Positions 1 through 10,144 of a DNA stretch of 64,000 nucleotides are shown here, piece after piece (within the stretch, counting starts at the first letter, position 1; each line of letters starts with the position of its first letter). The notes beneath the pieces are model-generated. The model had not been told where the DNA came from and did no database searches. It saw nothing but the letters and a program-made list of their open reading frames with translations. Location: NCBI RefSeq assembly GCF_900156655.1, contig NZ_FTOG01000005.1, positions 1-64,000 on the forward strand, read 5' to 3'. The stretch comes from Rhodobacter aestuarii. Lineage in GTDB: Bacteria > Pseudomonadota > Alphaproteobacteria > Rhodobacterales > Rhodobacteraceae. The position numbers were made by a program, and so were the translations under genes.

Positions 1-108
1 GCCGATTTCGACGTCCAAGTCCGCGCCGTCCTCGGCCCCGGTCACGACCCGTTCGCAGAGGCCGAAACCTTCCTCACAACCATGTTCGAAAGACTCCTGA
101 AGCCCTAG
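1..108 (+). CDS. C-terminal end of an unidentified protein (partial)
   Basis: The first 35 codons are open in frame 1 and end at a TAG at 106-108, so this is the tail of a gene that starts before the window. The fragment is charged with a hydrophobic end (..AETFLTTMFERLLKP) and could be the last helix of a TetR-like regulator, but this cannot be decided from so little sequence. A bidirectional terminator follows 25 bases later, which supports a real gene end. Confidence 0.5.
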   Translation, partial: ADFDVQVRAVLGPGHDPFAEAETFLTTMFERLLKP

Positions 109-132
109 GGCAATCTGCCACCTGCGGAAAGG

Positions 133-160
133 AAAAGGCCGCCCCAAAGGCGGCCTTTTT
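133..160. terminator. Bidirectional rho-independent terminator
   Basis: The arms AAAAGGCCGCC (133-143) and GGCGGCCTTTTT (149-160) form a GC-rich stem with T runs on both strands. It sits between two convergent genes, the partial gene at the window start and fdxE, and can serve both. Confidence 0.85.
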
Positions 161-170
161 GTTGTGATGA

Positions 171-620
<450 letters not shown>

Positions 621-662
621 TTAGGGTCTTGCAACCTGACCTTGCCGGATACTGCCGCCTTC

Positions 663-1289
663 ATGCGATCTGTTCGTTTCGCCCTTTTTGTGCCGAAAGC
701 CGCGCTTTTTGTTGCGGTCTTCGGGGCATTGGCAGGCTGCTTCCAGATGCCGGAGCCGCAAAGCACGCCGGTGCCGCCGCCGGGCGAGGAGCCTGAGATC
801 ATCACCGCCGCGCCACGGGATTCCCTTGCTGGCGAGTGGCGTGCCGAGGCTCCCGATGCGGATGAGCCGGGGTGCTTCATGGAACAGTTCCGCCCCGCCG
901 TGGTGGAAACCGTGACCGAACATGAATTGGTGTCAGCGGAGGTGCGGGACAAAACGACCGGTACCGTGACGCGCCCGGCAAGTTATCGCTCGACCACGCA
1001 GGCGCGCATTGTCGAAGGTGGCGAGGTAATGTGGTTTCAGCGGGTTTGTGAACAGGACATGACCCCCGCCTTGATCGCGACGCTGCAACGCGCGCTGTTG
1101 GCGCGGGGCTATTATACCGGCGATGTGACGGGGCAGTTGAGTGCGCAAACGCAAGAGGCGGTGAAAGCCTATCAGGCGCAGCGCGGGCTGATCAGCCCGG
1201 TCTTGTCACGCCGCGCCGCGCAAGAGATGGGGCTGATCATTTGGGATGGCTCGCCCGCCGCCGCTCCTGAGGCGCAGGCCCCCGGCTGA
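663..1289 (+). CDS. Peptidoglycan-binding lipoprotein
   Basis: A predicted lipoprotein of 208 residues. The signal sequence ends in the lipobox LAGC, with Cys26 as the lipidation site, followed by a proline-rich linker. Residues about 130-195 form a peptidoglycan-binding domain (PG_binding_1) with the typical LQRALLARGYYTGDVTG and AVKAYQAQRGL segments. It probably tethers the outer membrane or a periplasmic complex to the cell wall. The middle part is not recognised. The ATG at 663 was chosen because it places the signal peptide directly at the N-terminus, while the longer open frame adds no plausible signal. It is transcribed alone and divergently from fdxE. Confidence 0.8.
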   Translation: MRSVRFALFVPKAALFVAVFGALAGCFQMPEPQSTPVPPPGEEPEIITAAPRDSLAGEWRAEAPDADEPGCFMEQFRPAVVETVTEHELVSAEVRDKTTGTVTRPASYRSTTQARIVEGGEVMWFQRVCEQDMTPALIATLQRALLARGYYTGDVTGQLSAQTQEAVKAYQAQRGLISPVLSRRAAQEMGLIIWDGSPAAAPEAQAPG

Positions 1290-1317
1290 GCCGGAGGCCC
1301 TTACGCATCAGATCCTT

Positions 1318-2523
1318 TTACAGGTCTTCGCCGTAGCCATAGGTTTCGGTGACGTAGTCGATGTCTTTATCGCCCCGGCCCGAGAGGTTGATCAGGATCG
1401 ATTTGCCCGGATTGTTGCCCGCCTCGCGCATCGCAAAAGCCACCGCATGCGCGCTTTCGAGCGCCGGAATGATCCCTTCATGGCGCGAAAGCGCGTAAAA
1501 CGCCTTCAGCGCCTCTTTGTCATCGGCGGTGGTGTAATTCACCCGGCCGGTTTTGTGCAGATGCGCGTGTTCGGGGCCAACGCCGGGGTAATCCAGCCCC
1601 GAGGCGACGGTGTGCACCGGCGCGGGCTCGCCGTTTTCATCGGTCAGCACCAGCGTGCGGAATCCGTGAATATCGCCATCCGCCCCAAAGCTGATGGTGG
1701 CGGCATGGTCGCCAAGGTTGGACGAAGTGCCCAGCGGCTCGACCCCATAAAGGCTGACATCATCGTCAATGAAGCCCGAGAAAATCCCCATCGCGTTGGA
1801 GCCACCGCCGACACAGGCCGCAACCATATCGGGCAATTCGCCGGTCATTTCCAAGAACTGATCGCGCGCCTCAACCCCCACCACATGTTGGAAGTTGCGC
1901 ACCATCATCGGGAACGGGTGCGGCCCCACCACCGAGCCAATGGCAAAGAGTGCATGATCGGCCTGCGCGATATAGCTTTGGAAACAGCTGTCCACCGCTT
2001 CCTTGAGCGAGCGCCCGCCAAAGCCGACAGGCACCACTTTCGCGCCCAGAAGCTTCATCCGGGTGACGTTCGGCGCTTCTTTGGCGATGTCGATCTCGCC
2101 CATATGGATTTCGCATTCCATGCCGAAATAAGCCGCAGCGGTGGCCAGCGCCACGCCATGCTGGCCCGCGCCGGTTTCCGCCATCAGCTTCGTTTTGCCC
2201 ATGAACTTGGCCAAAAGCCCCTCGGCCATGCAGTGGTTGAGCTTGTGCGCGCCGGTATGGTTCAGGTCTTCGCGCTTGGCGTAAATCTGCGCGCCGCCGC
2301 AAAGTTTCGAGAGGTTCTTGAGGTAAGAAACAGGGGTGGGCCGACCTTGGTAGTGTTTGCGGATCTGGCGCAGCTCAGCAATGAAATCTACGGATTTGGA
2401 AATCGTCGCATAAGCCTCGCGGATTTCCTTGAAATGCGGTTCCAGCGGCGGCGGCAACATCGCGCCACCATAATCGCCAAAAAAACCATCCGCCGTCGGG
2501 GTCGTCTTAAGATATGAAGTCAT
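1318..2523 (-). CDS. trpB: Tryptophan synthase beta chain-like PLP enzyme (divergent TrpB)
   Basis: A 401-residue fold-type II PLP enzyme of the TrpB family. The PLP lysine is Lys94 in [10 protein letters not shown], the catalytic glutamate is in AETGAGQHG (Glu116), and the phosphate loop is VGGGSNAMG. The motifs [11 protein letters not shown] and GRGDKD are also present. TrpB joins indole and serine to make tryptophan. The N-terminus ([18 protein letters not shown]) and several family positions differ from the usual alphaproteobacterial TrpB (FGGRFVSETLMPL), so this looks like a paralogue. No trpA, trpF or other tryptophan gene is adjacent. A strong GGAGG site precedes the ATG. It may be the housekeeping enzyme, an indole-scavenging copy, or act on a related substrate. 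Confidence 0.8.
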   Translation of the reverse strand: MTSYLKTTPTADGFFGDYGGAMLPPPLEPHFKEIREAYATISKSVDFIAELRQIRKHYQGRPTPVSYLKNLSKLCGGAQIYAKREDLNHTGAHKLNHCMAEGLLAKFMGKTKLMAETGAGQHGVALATAAAYFGMECEIHMGEIDIAKEAPNVTRMKLLGAKVVPVGFGGRSLKEAVDSCFQSYIAQADHALFAIGSVVGPHPFPMMVRNFQHVVGVEARDQFLEMTGELPDMVAACVGGGSNAMGIFSGFIDDDVSLYGVEPLGTSSNLGDHAATISFGADGDIHGFRTLVLTDENGEPAPVHTVASGLDYPGVGPEHAHLHKTGRVNYTTADDKEALKAFYALSRHEGIIPALESAHAVAFAMREAGNNPGKSILINLSGRGDKDIDYVTETYGYGEDL

Positions 2524-2832
2524 GCCTCACCCTCCATCAGTCAGTGCGGGGATTTGACGCCCAAAGTGGCGCAGTGGCAAGGAGGGAAGCGATTTTTCGT
2601 TCCAACCCATAGGTTTGGGGTGAAAATATGCGGCGCGATGCCGCATTGGCATTGCCGCGGATGGGCCCCGCGCAAGAGGGTAAACCTCGGTGACCCCTAG
2701 GTAACCCTGCGCTTAAAAACACGTCAAATAAGGTGATTTTGCTTCTCGAATCGGCGTTTTAGTCCGTCTCGATTAACGGCACAGAAAAGGTTTGCTGCCA
2801 TGCCTGTCATCTGAACTGGACAGGAGATCGGC
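2524..2832. other. Intergenic region without a recognised gene
   Basis: This 309-base gap separates the divergent trpB-like gene and the binding-protein gene and must hold both promoters. The only structure seen is an imperfect palindrome, GGGTAAACCT (2678-2687) against AGGTAACCC (2699-2707). A short open frame within 2537-2722 on the minus strand has no ribosome site or recognisable protein and is not called. Confidence 0.5.
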
Positions 2833-4035
2833 ATGAGACTCGCAGCGACCCTTGCGCTTTTTGCCCTGCTTGCGGCCCCGCTCGGTGCGCAGGCGCAAAG
2901 TCAGCCCAGCAAGGGGGTAACCCCGGGCGAAGTGCATTTCGCGCAGGTGGCAGCGCTTGAAGGGCCCGCCAGCGCCCTTGGCACTGGCATGAACCTTGGC
3001 ATCCGTGCCGCCTTTGAAGAAGCGAACCGCGCGGGCGGTGTGGCGGGGCGTCAGCTCAAGCTTGATGCCTTTGACGACGGCTATGAGCCGGGCAAATCCG
3101 TCGCCCAAACCCGGGACGTGATCGCGGCCGATGCGCATATCGGTTTTATCGGCCCGGTGGGCACGCCGACCTCTGCCGCGACCCAGCCGCTCGCCACCGA
3201 AGCCGGTTGGCCCTTTATCGCGCCGCTTACCGGGGCGGGGTTCCTGCGCGATCCGGCGCTGCGCAATGTGGTCAACCTGCGCGCGACCTATGACGCGGAA
3301 ACCGAGATGTGGATCAAGTTGCTTGTGGACACGCAGGGGCACAAAAAGATCGGCATCCTTTATCAAGATGATGGCTTTGGCAGGGTGGGCCTGAAGGGCG
3401 TCGAGGCCGCGTTGGAACGGCGCGGTATGCAAGCGGTGGCGCGTGGCGCTTTCCCGCGCAATACGCTGGCCGTGAAGACCGCGCTTTTGGACATTCGTCG
3501 CGCCGGTGCCGATGCGGTGGTGATGGTTGGCCCCTATAAGCCGGTGGCCGAATTCATCCGCGTGGCGCACAAGATCGACTACAACCCGGAGTTCGTGACC
3601 ATTTCATTTGTGGGAACCGATGCGCTCGTGGCCGAACTTGGCGCGGTGGGCAAAGATGTGGTGATTTCGCAGGTTGTGCCGTTCCCCTCCGATACCAGCG
3701 TGCCAATGGTCGCCCGCTATAACGCGGCGCTCAAGGCGCTCGACCCGAAGGCCGCCCCCGGCTTCTTGTCGCTTGAAGGTTATGTGGCCGGGCGTTTGGC
3801 GATTGTCGCTTTGGAGGCGGCGGGCAAGTCCCTGACCCGCGAAAGCTATCTGACCGCGCTGCAAAACCTTGGCGAGGTCGATATCGACGGGCTCAAGCTA
3901 CATTTCGGCCCGGGTGACAACCAAGGCTTTGATGATGTCTTCCTGACGCAAATCTCGGCCGAAGGCACGATTGCCAAGATGGATCTCGGTGCCGCGCGTG
4001 CCCAAGACGATTGTCAGCCCGGCGCGGGCGGTTAA
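2833..4035 (+). CDS. ABC-type periplasmic substrate-binding protein, branched-chain amino acid family
   Basis: A 400-residue secreted protein of the Leu/Ile/Val-binding class (Peripla_BP_6). The Sec signal is MRLAATLALFALLAAPLGAQ. The mature part begins with the class-typical GEVHFAQVAALEGPAS and contains ALGTGMNLGIRAAFEEAN and GFIGPVGTPTS, the first-lobe ligand loop. An AGGAG site precedes the ATG. No permease or ATPase gene is nearby; instead a chemoreceptor gene begins 67 bases downstream with no terminator between. This suggests it may deliver ligand to the receptor rather than, or as well as, to a transporter. The ligand cannot be named. Confidence 0.85.
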   Translation: MRLAATLALFALLAAPLGAQAQSQPSKGVTPGEVHFAQVAALEGPASALGTGMNLGIRAAFEEANRAGGVAGRQLKLDAFDDGYEPGKSVAQTRDVIAADAHIGFIGPVGTPTSAATQPLATEAGWPFIAPLTGAGFLRDPALRNVVNLRATYDAETEMWIKLLVDTQGHKKIGILYQDDGFGRVGLKGVEAALERRGMQAVARGAFPRNTLAVKTALLDIRRAGADAVVMVGPYKPVAEFIRVAHKIDYNPEFVTISFVGTDALVAELGAVGKDVVISQVVPFPSDTSVPMVARYNAALKALDPKAAPGFLSLEGYVAGRLAIVALEAAGKSLTRESYLTALQNLGEVDIDGLKLHFGPGDNQGFDDVFLTQISAEGTIAKMDLGAARAQDDCQPGAGG

Positions 4036-4102
4036 TCCGCCCGCCGCAACGCGTTTGAAAAACGCTCGCTCGTAAAGATCGCCAGCATCGAAGGAAGACA
4101 AG

Positions 4103-6889
4103 ATGATCCGTCAGGCAAAGCAGCTGTTCGCAAGTGTGGGCGCGAAGATCGTCGCAATCGTCGTGGCCTTGGTGGCAACAACGGCGGTTGCGGTGGTGGT
4201 CAGCCTCAATGTGTTCAGCTCCACCGATAAGGTGGTGCGCAACTTGGCCGATGACGAGGTGCCGCTTCTGCGGGCCACTTCGCAACTTTCGACGGTGGCG
4301 GGCGATCTAAGCCAAGACATGATCGACATCCTTTCGGCGGAAAGCGCCGCCGCTTTGGATGCGCCGGATGCCGCTGCCGCGGAGCATTTCACCGCCTTGA
4401 GCGAGGTCTTGTCGAAAAGCGGCGATGCGGAATTGGCGATGCTGGGGCGCACGGTCGATGCGGCCCGCTCTGGCGTGGACAAGCTGATCGACGAGCGTCG
4501 CGCGATGTTTGACGCGACCGCGCAAACCGATGCGGCGGTGGCACAACTGTTCAAAGCCAATACCGAGGTGTCCGAACGCCTGCTCGACGTTACCGATGAT
4601 GCCTATTTCGATATGGTGATGGGCGGCGAGGCGGCGGTGAGGTCTGTTTCCTCCACATTGGATCGTTTGGTTGACGAGGATTTCAATGCCTTGAGCGATG
4701 CGCTCTCGCTGCGCGTCGAGGTCAATGTGATGATTGGCAATGTGTTGGCGCTGTCGCCGGGGCTTGATGCGGCGGGGCGCGCGGCGATTTTTGAAGGCAT
4801 CGCATCTTCGGAATCGCGCATGCGAGACAAGATTTTGCGCATTCATGGCACCTCTGCGCTTGCGGGCCTGCGCGCCGATCTGGAACAACTGGCCGATACC
4901 GCGAAAGAGGTTGCATCACTGCGCTCAACCGCCATTGGTCGGCAACGGCGCGAAATGCAAGACTTGGTCGGACGGCTTGAGTTTGAACTTGGCAAGCTCG
5001 TCGATGATCAGGCTTTTGAACTGACCCTTCATGCGATGGGCGCGGGCCTGTCGAACGAGGCGGCGATCAACCAGTTGATGACGCGCGATGTTGAGCCGCT
5101 GATCTTGGCTGCGCGGGTGGAAGCGCGCGTGCGCGATCTGGTGTCTTCGGCGCTGCGCTTGGCGCTCACCCGCTCGGAAACCGCTTTTGCCAAAGAAAGC
5201 GTGGCTGTAGAAGCCGCCCGCACCGCGCTGAGCGACATGGTTTCGCGCGTGCCGGAGGCTTTGGGCACCAAGCTGAACGATTTGCTGGCGCTGACTGAGG
5301 CAAATGCCGTTTTGCCGACCGCGCATCTGGCCGAGATCAAGGCGAGCGCAGCGGCTGATGAAACCTTTGCCGCAGCCAACAGCACTTTGGCGACTATCGA
5401 CAGTGCTGCGCAAAATGCTGCGAGTGCGGTTCTGGCGCGGATCGAAGCCGCCTCGGGCACGGTGCGTGCCCGCACGGGTGCCTCGATCCAAACGATGCTG
5501 GCGATGGGCGCACTGGCGGCGCTGATTGCGTTGGCCGCTCCGTGGCTTGCTTGGGTCACCATTGTGCGCCCGCTCAAACGTGCCGCTGGGGCCACAAGCC
5601 GCTTGGCCGAGGGGGATCTGGCCGCCGTCGAAGGTATGCAGGCTGGTCCGGGCGAGATCGGCGGTTTGATCGGGGCGCTTTTGGTGTTCCGGGATGGTTT
5701 GCGCGACAAAGCGCGGCTCGAAGAAGAAGAAAAACGCCAAGCCGCGGCAGCCCTTGCCCGTGAGCAAGCCGAGCATGAGGCAGAAACCGCGCGCCAAGCC
5801 GAGGCGCTGGAGCGCGAACGTGCCGAACGTGCCCGCGCCGATGAGGAACGCGCCGAGCGTGCCCGCGTGCGTGAGGCCGCCGAAGCCGAACGCGCCGCGC
5901 AAATGCGCGAACAGCAAGAGGTTGTGTCGAGCTTGGCCGAAGGTCTGCGCGCGATGTCGGGCGGTGATCTGACCGCAAAAATCACCACAGCGTTCCCCGA
6001 GGCTTATGAGGGCCTGCGCCGCGACTTTAACGAAGCGGTGGATCGGATGGCGGAAACGCTTGCCTCGATCGTGCAATCGACGAGTGTTGTGGAAACAGAA
6101 GCTGGCAGCCTGAATACCGCCTCGTCGGAACTTGGGCGCCGCACCGAAACGCAAGCGGCCTCTTTGGAAGAAACCGCCGCCGCGATGAACGAAATGGCAT
6201 CTTCGGTGCAGCAATCTGTTGCGGGCGCGCAAGAGGCGGCCAAGGCTGTGGTGCAAACCCGCGATACCACGGCAACGGGCCGCGATGTGGTGCGCCAAAC
6301 GCTGCAAGCGATGAATGATATTGCCCAAAGCTCGGAGCAAATCTCGCGCATCACCTCGGTGATCGACGATATCGCTTTCCAAACCAACCTTTTGGCGCTC
6401 AACGCCGGGGTTGAGGCGGCGCGAGCGGGTGAAAGCGGGCGTGGCTTCGCGGTTGTGGCGTCTGAAGTGCGCGCGCTGGCGCAGCGCTCTTCGGAAGCTG
6501 CGAAAGAGATTGCCGAATTGATCGAAACCTCGGTCCGGCAAGTGACCTCTGGGGTGCAACTTGCCTCGCGGTCAGACACCGCTTTGGGGCAGATTGAAGA
6601 CTTGGTTGGCAAGCTCGACGGGCTCCTGGAAGCGATTGCCAGCGCCGCGACGGAACAATCGGCGGGCATTTCGGAAGTGACAGCAGCGGTGAACCAGCTT
6701 GATCAGGTGACCCAGCACAATGCCGCAATGTTTGAGGAAAACTCCGCCGCGACACAGGGCCTTTTGGCAGAGGCGCAAAGCCTGCGTGCGCTCAGCGCCG
6801 TGTTCCGGATCATGCAAGCTGGTGCGCAAGAAACGGTGCACAGCTATGGCGATGCGCCGCAGGAAGACGCTTTCCGCGACGCTTCCTAA
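4103..6889 (+). CDS. Methyl-accepting chemotaxis protein, long periplasmic domain
   Basis: A 928-residue membrane chemoreceptor. Transmembrane helix 1 spans about residues 13-36. A largely helical periplasmic region of over 430 residues follows, then transmembrane helix 2 near 465-495. Next come a HAMP domain, a highly charged coiled coil (about 550-615, rich in Glu, Arg and Ala), a second HAMP-like segment ([18 protein letters not shown]) and the signalling hairpin with its tip [20 protein letters not shown] near residue 755. The tip would contact CheA and CheW. No C-terminal CheR-binding pentapeptide is visible. It likely forms an operon with the upstream binding protein. AAGGAAG precedes the ATG. 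Confidence 0.92.
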   Translation: MIRQAKQLFASVGAKIVAIVVALVATTAVAVVVSLNVFSSTDKVVRNLADDEVPLLRATSQLSTVAGDLSQDMIDILSAESAAALDAPDAAAAEHFTALSEVLSKSGDAELAMLGRTVDAARSGVDKLIDERRAMFDATAQTDAAVAQLFKANTEVSERLLDVTDDAYFDMVMGGEAAVRSVSSTLDRLVDEDFNALSDALSLRVEVNVMIGNVLALSPGLDAAGRAAIFEGIASSESRMRDKILRIHGTSALAGLRADLEQLADTAKEVASLRSTAIGRQRREMQDLVGRLEFELGKLVDDQAFELTLHAMGAGLSNEAAINQLMTRDVEPLILAARVEARVRDLVSSALRLALTRSETAFAKESVAVEAARTALSDMVSRVPEALGTKLNDLLALTEANAVLPTAHLAEIKASAAADETFAAANSTLATIDSAAQNAASAVLARIEAASGTVRARTGASIQTMLAMGALAALIALAAPWLAWVTIVRPLKRAAGATSRLAEGDLAAVEGMQAGPGEIGGLIGALLVFRDGLRDKARLEEEEKRQAAAALAREQAEHEAETARQAEALERERAERARADEERAERARVREAAEAERAAQMREQQEVVSSLAEGLRAMSGGDLTAKITTAFPEAYEGLRRDFNEAVDRMAETLASIVQSTSVVETEAGSLNTASSELGRRTETQAASLEETAAAMNEMASSVQQSVAGAQEAAKAVVQTRDTTATGRDVVRQTLQAMNDIAQSSEQISRITSVIDDIAFQTNLLALNAGVEAARAGESGRGFAVVASEVRALAQRSSEAAKEIAELIETSVRQVTSGVQLASRSDTALGQIEDLVGKLDGLLEAIASAATEQSAGISEVTAAVNQLDQVTQHNAAMFEENSAATQGLLAEAQSLRALSAVFRIMQAGAQETVHSYGDAPQEDAFRDAS

Positions 6890-6919
6890 CCGTGAAAAGA
6901 AATCCATAACAATAGCTTC

Positions 6920-6945
6920 GGGCGCGATCTTCAGGTCGCGCCCTT
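6920..6945 (+). terminator. Candidate terminator after the chemoreceptor gene
   Basis: An 8-bp stem, GGGCGCGA (6920-6927) with TCGCGCCC (6936-6943), lies 31 bases after the chemoreceptor stop. The T tract that follows is short, so it may be a weak terminator. Confidence 0.55.
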
Positions 6946-7004
6946 GGTCTATCCCCCCAAGGGGTGACTTGATCCGCTCGCGCAGTGGGGGTTAGGCTTT
7001 TGCT

Positions 7005-7811
7005 ATGCATCCGCTTGTCGCTCATGCCAGTGCCGCGCTCGGGCTGGGGTCTTGCCGGGTCGTTCCCTTGCACGGGGGCGATCTTTCGGAAGTTGTGCGC
7101 CTGATCCCCGACACCGGGCCAAGCATTGTCGCCAAATCCAGCCCCTTAGCCGAGGCCGAGGCGCAGATGTTGCGGGCCTTGGCTGCCGCTGGCGTTCCGG
7201 CCCCGACTGTCTTGCATGCGGCGCCGGATTTTCTGGTGATGGAAGATTTGGGCACCGATACGGGGCTTGGTCAGGCATGGGGGCCTTTGGGCACGGCGCT
7301 CGCGCAGCTTCATGCCACAACCGGGGCGGACTATGGCTGGGCCTGTGACTATGCCTTTGGATCGGTGGTGATCCAGAACACCGCCACCGAGGATTGGCCA
7401 AGCTTTTGGGCCAAGCGGCGGCTTATGCCCTTTGTTCCGCATGTGCCCATCGCTTATGCCCGCCGGATTGAAGACTTATGTCCGCGTCTTCCCCAGTTTC
7501 TGCCCGCGCATCCACCCGCCGCGCTTTTGCACGGCGATCTTTGGGCGGGCAATGTGATGGCGCAAGGTGCGCGGGTGACCGGGCTGATTGATCCGGCGTG
7601 CTATTACGGCGATGCGGAGGTCGATCTGGCGATGCTCTGCCTTTTCGGTCACCCCACGCCCGCCTTTTGGGAGGCCTATGGCGCGCCTGCGCCGGGGTTT
7701 GATGCTCGCCGCGCGCTTTATCAGTTGTTTCCCGCGCTCGTGCATGTGCGGCTTTTCGGGGCGGGCTATTTGAGCCTTGTCACCCGCTGCCTTGAGGCGG
7801 TGGACGCCTAA
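7005..7811 (+). CDS. Fructosamine kinase family protein
   Basis: A 268-residue cytoplasmic kinase of the fructosamine/ketosamine-3-kinase family, which phosphorylates sugar adducts on amines so that they fall off (deglycation). The aminoglycoside-kinase-like fold is visible: an N-terminal lobe with VAKSSPLAEAEAQML, the hinge FLVMEDLG, the catalytic loop LLHGDLWAGNV and the metal-binding GLIDPACYYGDAEVDLAML. The length is that of the family. The gene stands alone between the chemoreceptor and the convergent LysR gene. Confidence 0.85.
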   Translation: MHPLVAHASAALGLGSCRVVPLHGGDLSEVVRLIPDTGPSIVAKSSPLAEAEAQMLRALAAAGVPAPTVLHAAPDFLVMEDLGTDTGLGQAWGPLGTALAQLHATTGADYGWACDYAFGSVVIQNTATEDWPSFWAKRRLMPFVPHVPIAYARRIEDLCPRLPQFLPAHPPAALLHGDLWAGNVMAQGARVTGLIDPACYYGDAEVDLAMLCLFGHPTPAFWEAYGAPAPGFDARRALYQLFPALVHVRLFGAGYLSLVTRCLEAVDA

Positions 7812-7824
7812 GCGCCCACGAAGC

Positions 7825-8721
7825 TCAAAGCAAATCCGCCTGCCGCAGGTCGTCTTGGGCAAAGTCAATCAGCGCGCGCAGCTTTCGGGGCAGGGCGCGG
7901 CCCTCGAGCCAAACCGCGCTTAAAACCCCGCTTTCGCCACCGCAATCGGACAGGATCGGGACCAAGCGCCCAGAGGCCAAAGCCTCCGTCAGTGCGAGCC
8001 GTGGCACATAGGCGACCCCGTGGCCCGCCGCCGCCAATTCCGCCGCTGCGCGTGCCGAATTCACCTGATAGCGCCCCGAAACCTCGATCGTTTCAGACTG
8101 GCCCGCCTGAACGAAACTCCACCGTCGCGGGTTGCGGCGGTTGGTGTCTAAGATGCAGGCGTGCTGCACAAGATCAGCGGGGGTTTGTGGGGTGCCGCGC
8201 TCCGCCAAATAGGCGGGGCTTGCCACAGCGAGCGAGCGCAATTCGCCGAGCTTGCGCTGTTTGAGCGATTGCATGTCCGAGCGGCCAATCCGAAACGCAA
8301 GGTCGATCCCATCGGTGGCAAGGTCGATGAACCGATCTGTGAGCCGCAAATCAAAGGCCAAACCGGGATGCACTGCCCCAAAGCGGGCGAGCATCGGTGC
8401 CACCCAAATCTCGCCAAAGGTGACGGGGGCAGACAGGCGGATCATGCCGGTAAAGCCGCGCGAGCCCTCGGCCACCTCGCCGATGAGTTCATCCAACTCA
8501 TCCAAAAGCGTGGGCGCGCGGGCCAGCAAATCCGCCCCCGCAGGCGTCAGCCCGACACGGCGCGTGGTGCGTTGCAAAAGCCGCACGCCAAGCCGGGTTT
8601 CAAGCGCGGCGACATATTTGGAGGTCAGCCGGTTCGACACCCCCATGTGATCCGCCGCAGCGGTAAAAGAGCCGGTCTGTGCGGTCGCCACAAAGGCGCG
8701 CAATTCGTCAATCAGGTCCAT
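7825..8721 (-). CDS. LysR-family transcriptional regulator
   Basis: A 298-residue regulator. The N-terminal winged helix-turn-helix is FVATAQTGSFTAAADHMGVS followed by LTSKYVAALETRLGVRLLQR. A two-lobe effector domain follows from about residue 90. The start was placed at MDLIDELRAF because the family begins there; the open frame continues upstream into the DoxX control region. It is transcribed divergently from the doxX-like gene, 103 bases apart, so it probably controls the DoxX/dioxygenase pair and itself. The effector is unknown. Confidence 0.9.
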   Translation of the reverse strand: MDLIDELRAFVATAQTGSFTAAADHMGVSNRLTSKYVAALETRLGVRLLQRTTRRVGLTPAGADLLARAPTLLDELDELIGEVAEGSRGFTGMIRLSAPVTFGEIWVAPMLARFGAVHPGLAFDLRLTDRFIDLATDGIDLAFRIGRSDMQSLKQRKLGELRSLAVASPAYLAERGTPQTPADLVQHACILDTNRRNPRRWSFVQAGQSETIEVSGRYQVNSARAAAELAAAGHGVAYVPRLALTEALASGRLVPILSDCGGESGVLSAVWLEGRALPRKLRALIDFAQDDLRQADLL

Positions 8722-8824
8722 ATCATTGCGAACGTTATGAGGAAGATCATTCGCCAAAATCGCCATTTTCTTGAAGGTGTGCAAGGGCCAAATAGGGTGC
8801 ATGATCAATTCAAGGGAGATCACC

Positions 8825-9256
8825 ATGACCCAAACCACCCAAGACACCGCCCAAGACATTGCGGCTTTGGTTTTGCGTGTTGCCTCGGGCGCGCTGTTTT
8901 TGGCCCATGGCCTGACCAAGCTGCTCGTTTTTACCCCTGCGGGCACCGCCGGGTTCTTTGAAAGCCTCGGCCTGCCGGGCGTGCTTGGCTATCTGACGAT
9001 GCTGGCCGAACTTGGCGGCGGGCTTGCGCTGATCCTTGGCGTTGGCGTGCGGCTTATCTCGATCCCGCTTGTGGCCGTGCTTTTGGGCGCCACTTGGGTG
9101 CACAGCGGCAATGGCTGGGGCTTTGCGAGCGCCGGCGGCGGTTGGGAATTCCCGCTCTTTTGGGCTGCGACGCAAGCGGTCATCGGCCTTCTGGGCGCGG
9201 GGGCCTTTGCGCTGCGCCTTCCGGCCCTTGAGCGCCGCCTTGGTGCCTTTGCCTAA
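8825..9256 (+). CDS. DoxX family membrane protein
   Basis: A 143-residue integral membrane protein with four predicted helices and the DoxX signature RVASGALFLAHGLTKL near the N-terminus. DoxX proteins belong to a quinol-oxidoreductase-like family often linked to redox or thiol stress, and their exact function is usually unknown. The start at MTQTTQDTAQ has a GGGAG site. It lies opposite the LysR gene and 57 bases before a LigB-type dioxygenase, with which it probably forms an operon. Confidence 0.88.
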   Translation: MTQTTQDTAQDIAALVLRVASGALFLAHGLTKLLVFTPAGTAGFFESLGLPGVLGYLTMLAELGGGLALILGVGVRLISIPLVAVLLGATWVHSGNGWGFASAGGGWEFPLFWAATQAVIGLLGAGAFALRLPALERRLGAFA

Positions 9257-9275
9257 CTTTTCACACTGCTAAGCC

Positions 9276-9297
9276 GGGGCCGCGCTGCCGCGGCCCC
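9276..9297. other. Intercistronic hairpin between doxX-like and dioxygenase genes
   Basis: A perfect 9-bp stem, GGGGCCGCG (9276-9284) with CGCGGCCCC (9289-9297), has a 4-base loop and no T run. It may be an mRNA stabiliser or processing site that sets the ratio of the two products rather than a terminator. Confidence 0.5.
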
Positions 9298-9313
9298 ATA
9301 CGGAGGACTGAAG

Positions 9314-10144
9314 ATGATTGCCCCCACCACGCTCACCCATCTGCGCGACGGCCTGAACAGCTCAGACCGGATGCCGCTTGTTTTTCTTGGCCATGGCAGC
9401 CCGATGAACGCGATCGAGGATACGCAATTCTCCCGCGCTTGGAGCAAGCTTGGCGATAGCCTGCCGCGCCCGCAAGCGATCTTGGTGGTGTCGGCGCATT
9501 GGATGACCCGGGGCACCACGCTGGTCGATGTGTCTGAAGTGCCGCGCACGATCCATGATTTTTATGGCTTCCCGCAGGCGCTTTATGACCAACAATACCC
9601 GGCCCATGGCGCGCCCGCTTTGGCGCGCGAGGTGAAAACGCTTCTGGCCAGCCACCATGCGGAAGAAGATGACACTTGGGGGCTCGATCACGGCGCGTGG
9701 ACGGTGCTGAAATTCCTCTATCCCGAAGCAGATGTGCCGGTCTTTCAAGTCTCGGTCGATATGTCTCGTGGGTTGGCGCATCAGCTCGAAATTGGCCGCA
9801 CGCTTTCGCAATTGCGCGACCGTGGCGTGCTGATCATCGGCTCGGGCAATATCGTGCACAACCTGCGCGCCATGCGCCCCGGTGGCAAACCGCATGATTT
9901 CGCGCTGGAGTTTGACACGCTCTTTGCCGAAAAACTGGAAGAACGCGATCTGGCCACTTTGGCGGATCGGGCGAAATTGGGCACGCTGTTGACCCAATCG
10001 CACCCGTCGATTGACCACTATCTGCCCGCGCTGACGATTGCGGGGGCGGCGGATGCCAAAGACGATCTGCGCTTCATGACGAATGCAATCGAGCTTGGCT
10101 CTGTTTCGATGCGGTCTTTCATTTTCACGCCCACGGCGGCTTAA
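9314..10144 (+). CDS. LigB-family extradiol dioxygenase (4,5-DOPA dioxygenase type)
   Basis: A 276-residue class III ring-cleaving dioxygenase of the YgiD/DODA family. Metal and catalytic histidines are in PLVFLGHGSPMNAI, VSAHWMTRG and GLDHGAWTVL; the later IIGSGNIVHNL is also typical. The family opens catechol rings such as DOPA, but the true substrate in bacteria is mostly unknown. GAGG lies before the ATG. The stop codon overlaps the stop of the convergent reductase gene at 10141-10144. Confidence 0.88.
   Translation: MIAPTTLTHLRDGLNSSDRMPLVFLGHGSPMNAIEDTQFSRAWSKLGDSLPRPQAILVVSAHWMTRGTTLVDVSEVPRTIHDFYGFPQALYDQQYPAHGAPALAREVKTLLASHHAEEDDTWGLDHGAWTVLKFLYPEADVPVFQVSVDMSRGLAHQLEIGRTLSQLRDRGVLIIGSGNIVHNLRAMRPGGKPHDFALEFDTLFAEKLEERDLATLADRAKLGTLLTQSHPSIDHYLPALTIAGAADAKDDLRFMTNAIELGSVSMRSFIFTPTAA

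Noticed and set aside
1246-2517. A 423-residue open frame on the plus strand
   Set aside because: It is antisense to the trpB-like gene, which has all PLP-enzyme motifs. Its Arg/His-rich composition is what the reverse frame of a GC-rich gene gives.
2537-2722. A 61-residue open frame on the minus strand
   Set aside because: It has no ribosome site, no recognisable family and lies in a promoter-bearing gap.
4925-6559. A 544-residue open frame on the minus strand
   Set aside because: It lies opposite the chemoreceptor gene, whose HAMP and signalling motifs are intact. It has no recognisable protein sequence or ribosome site.
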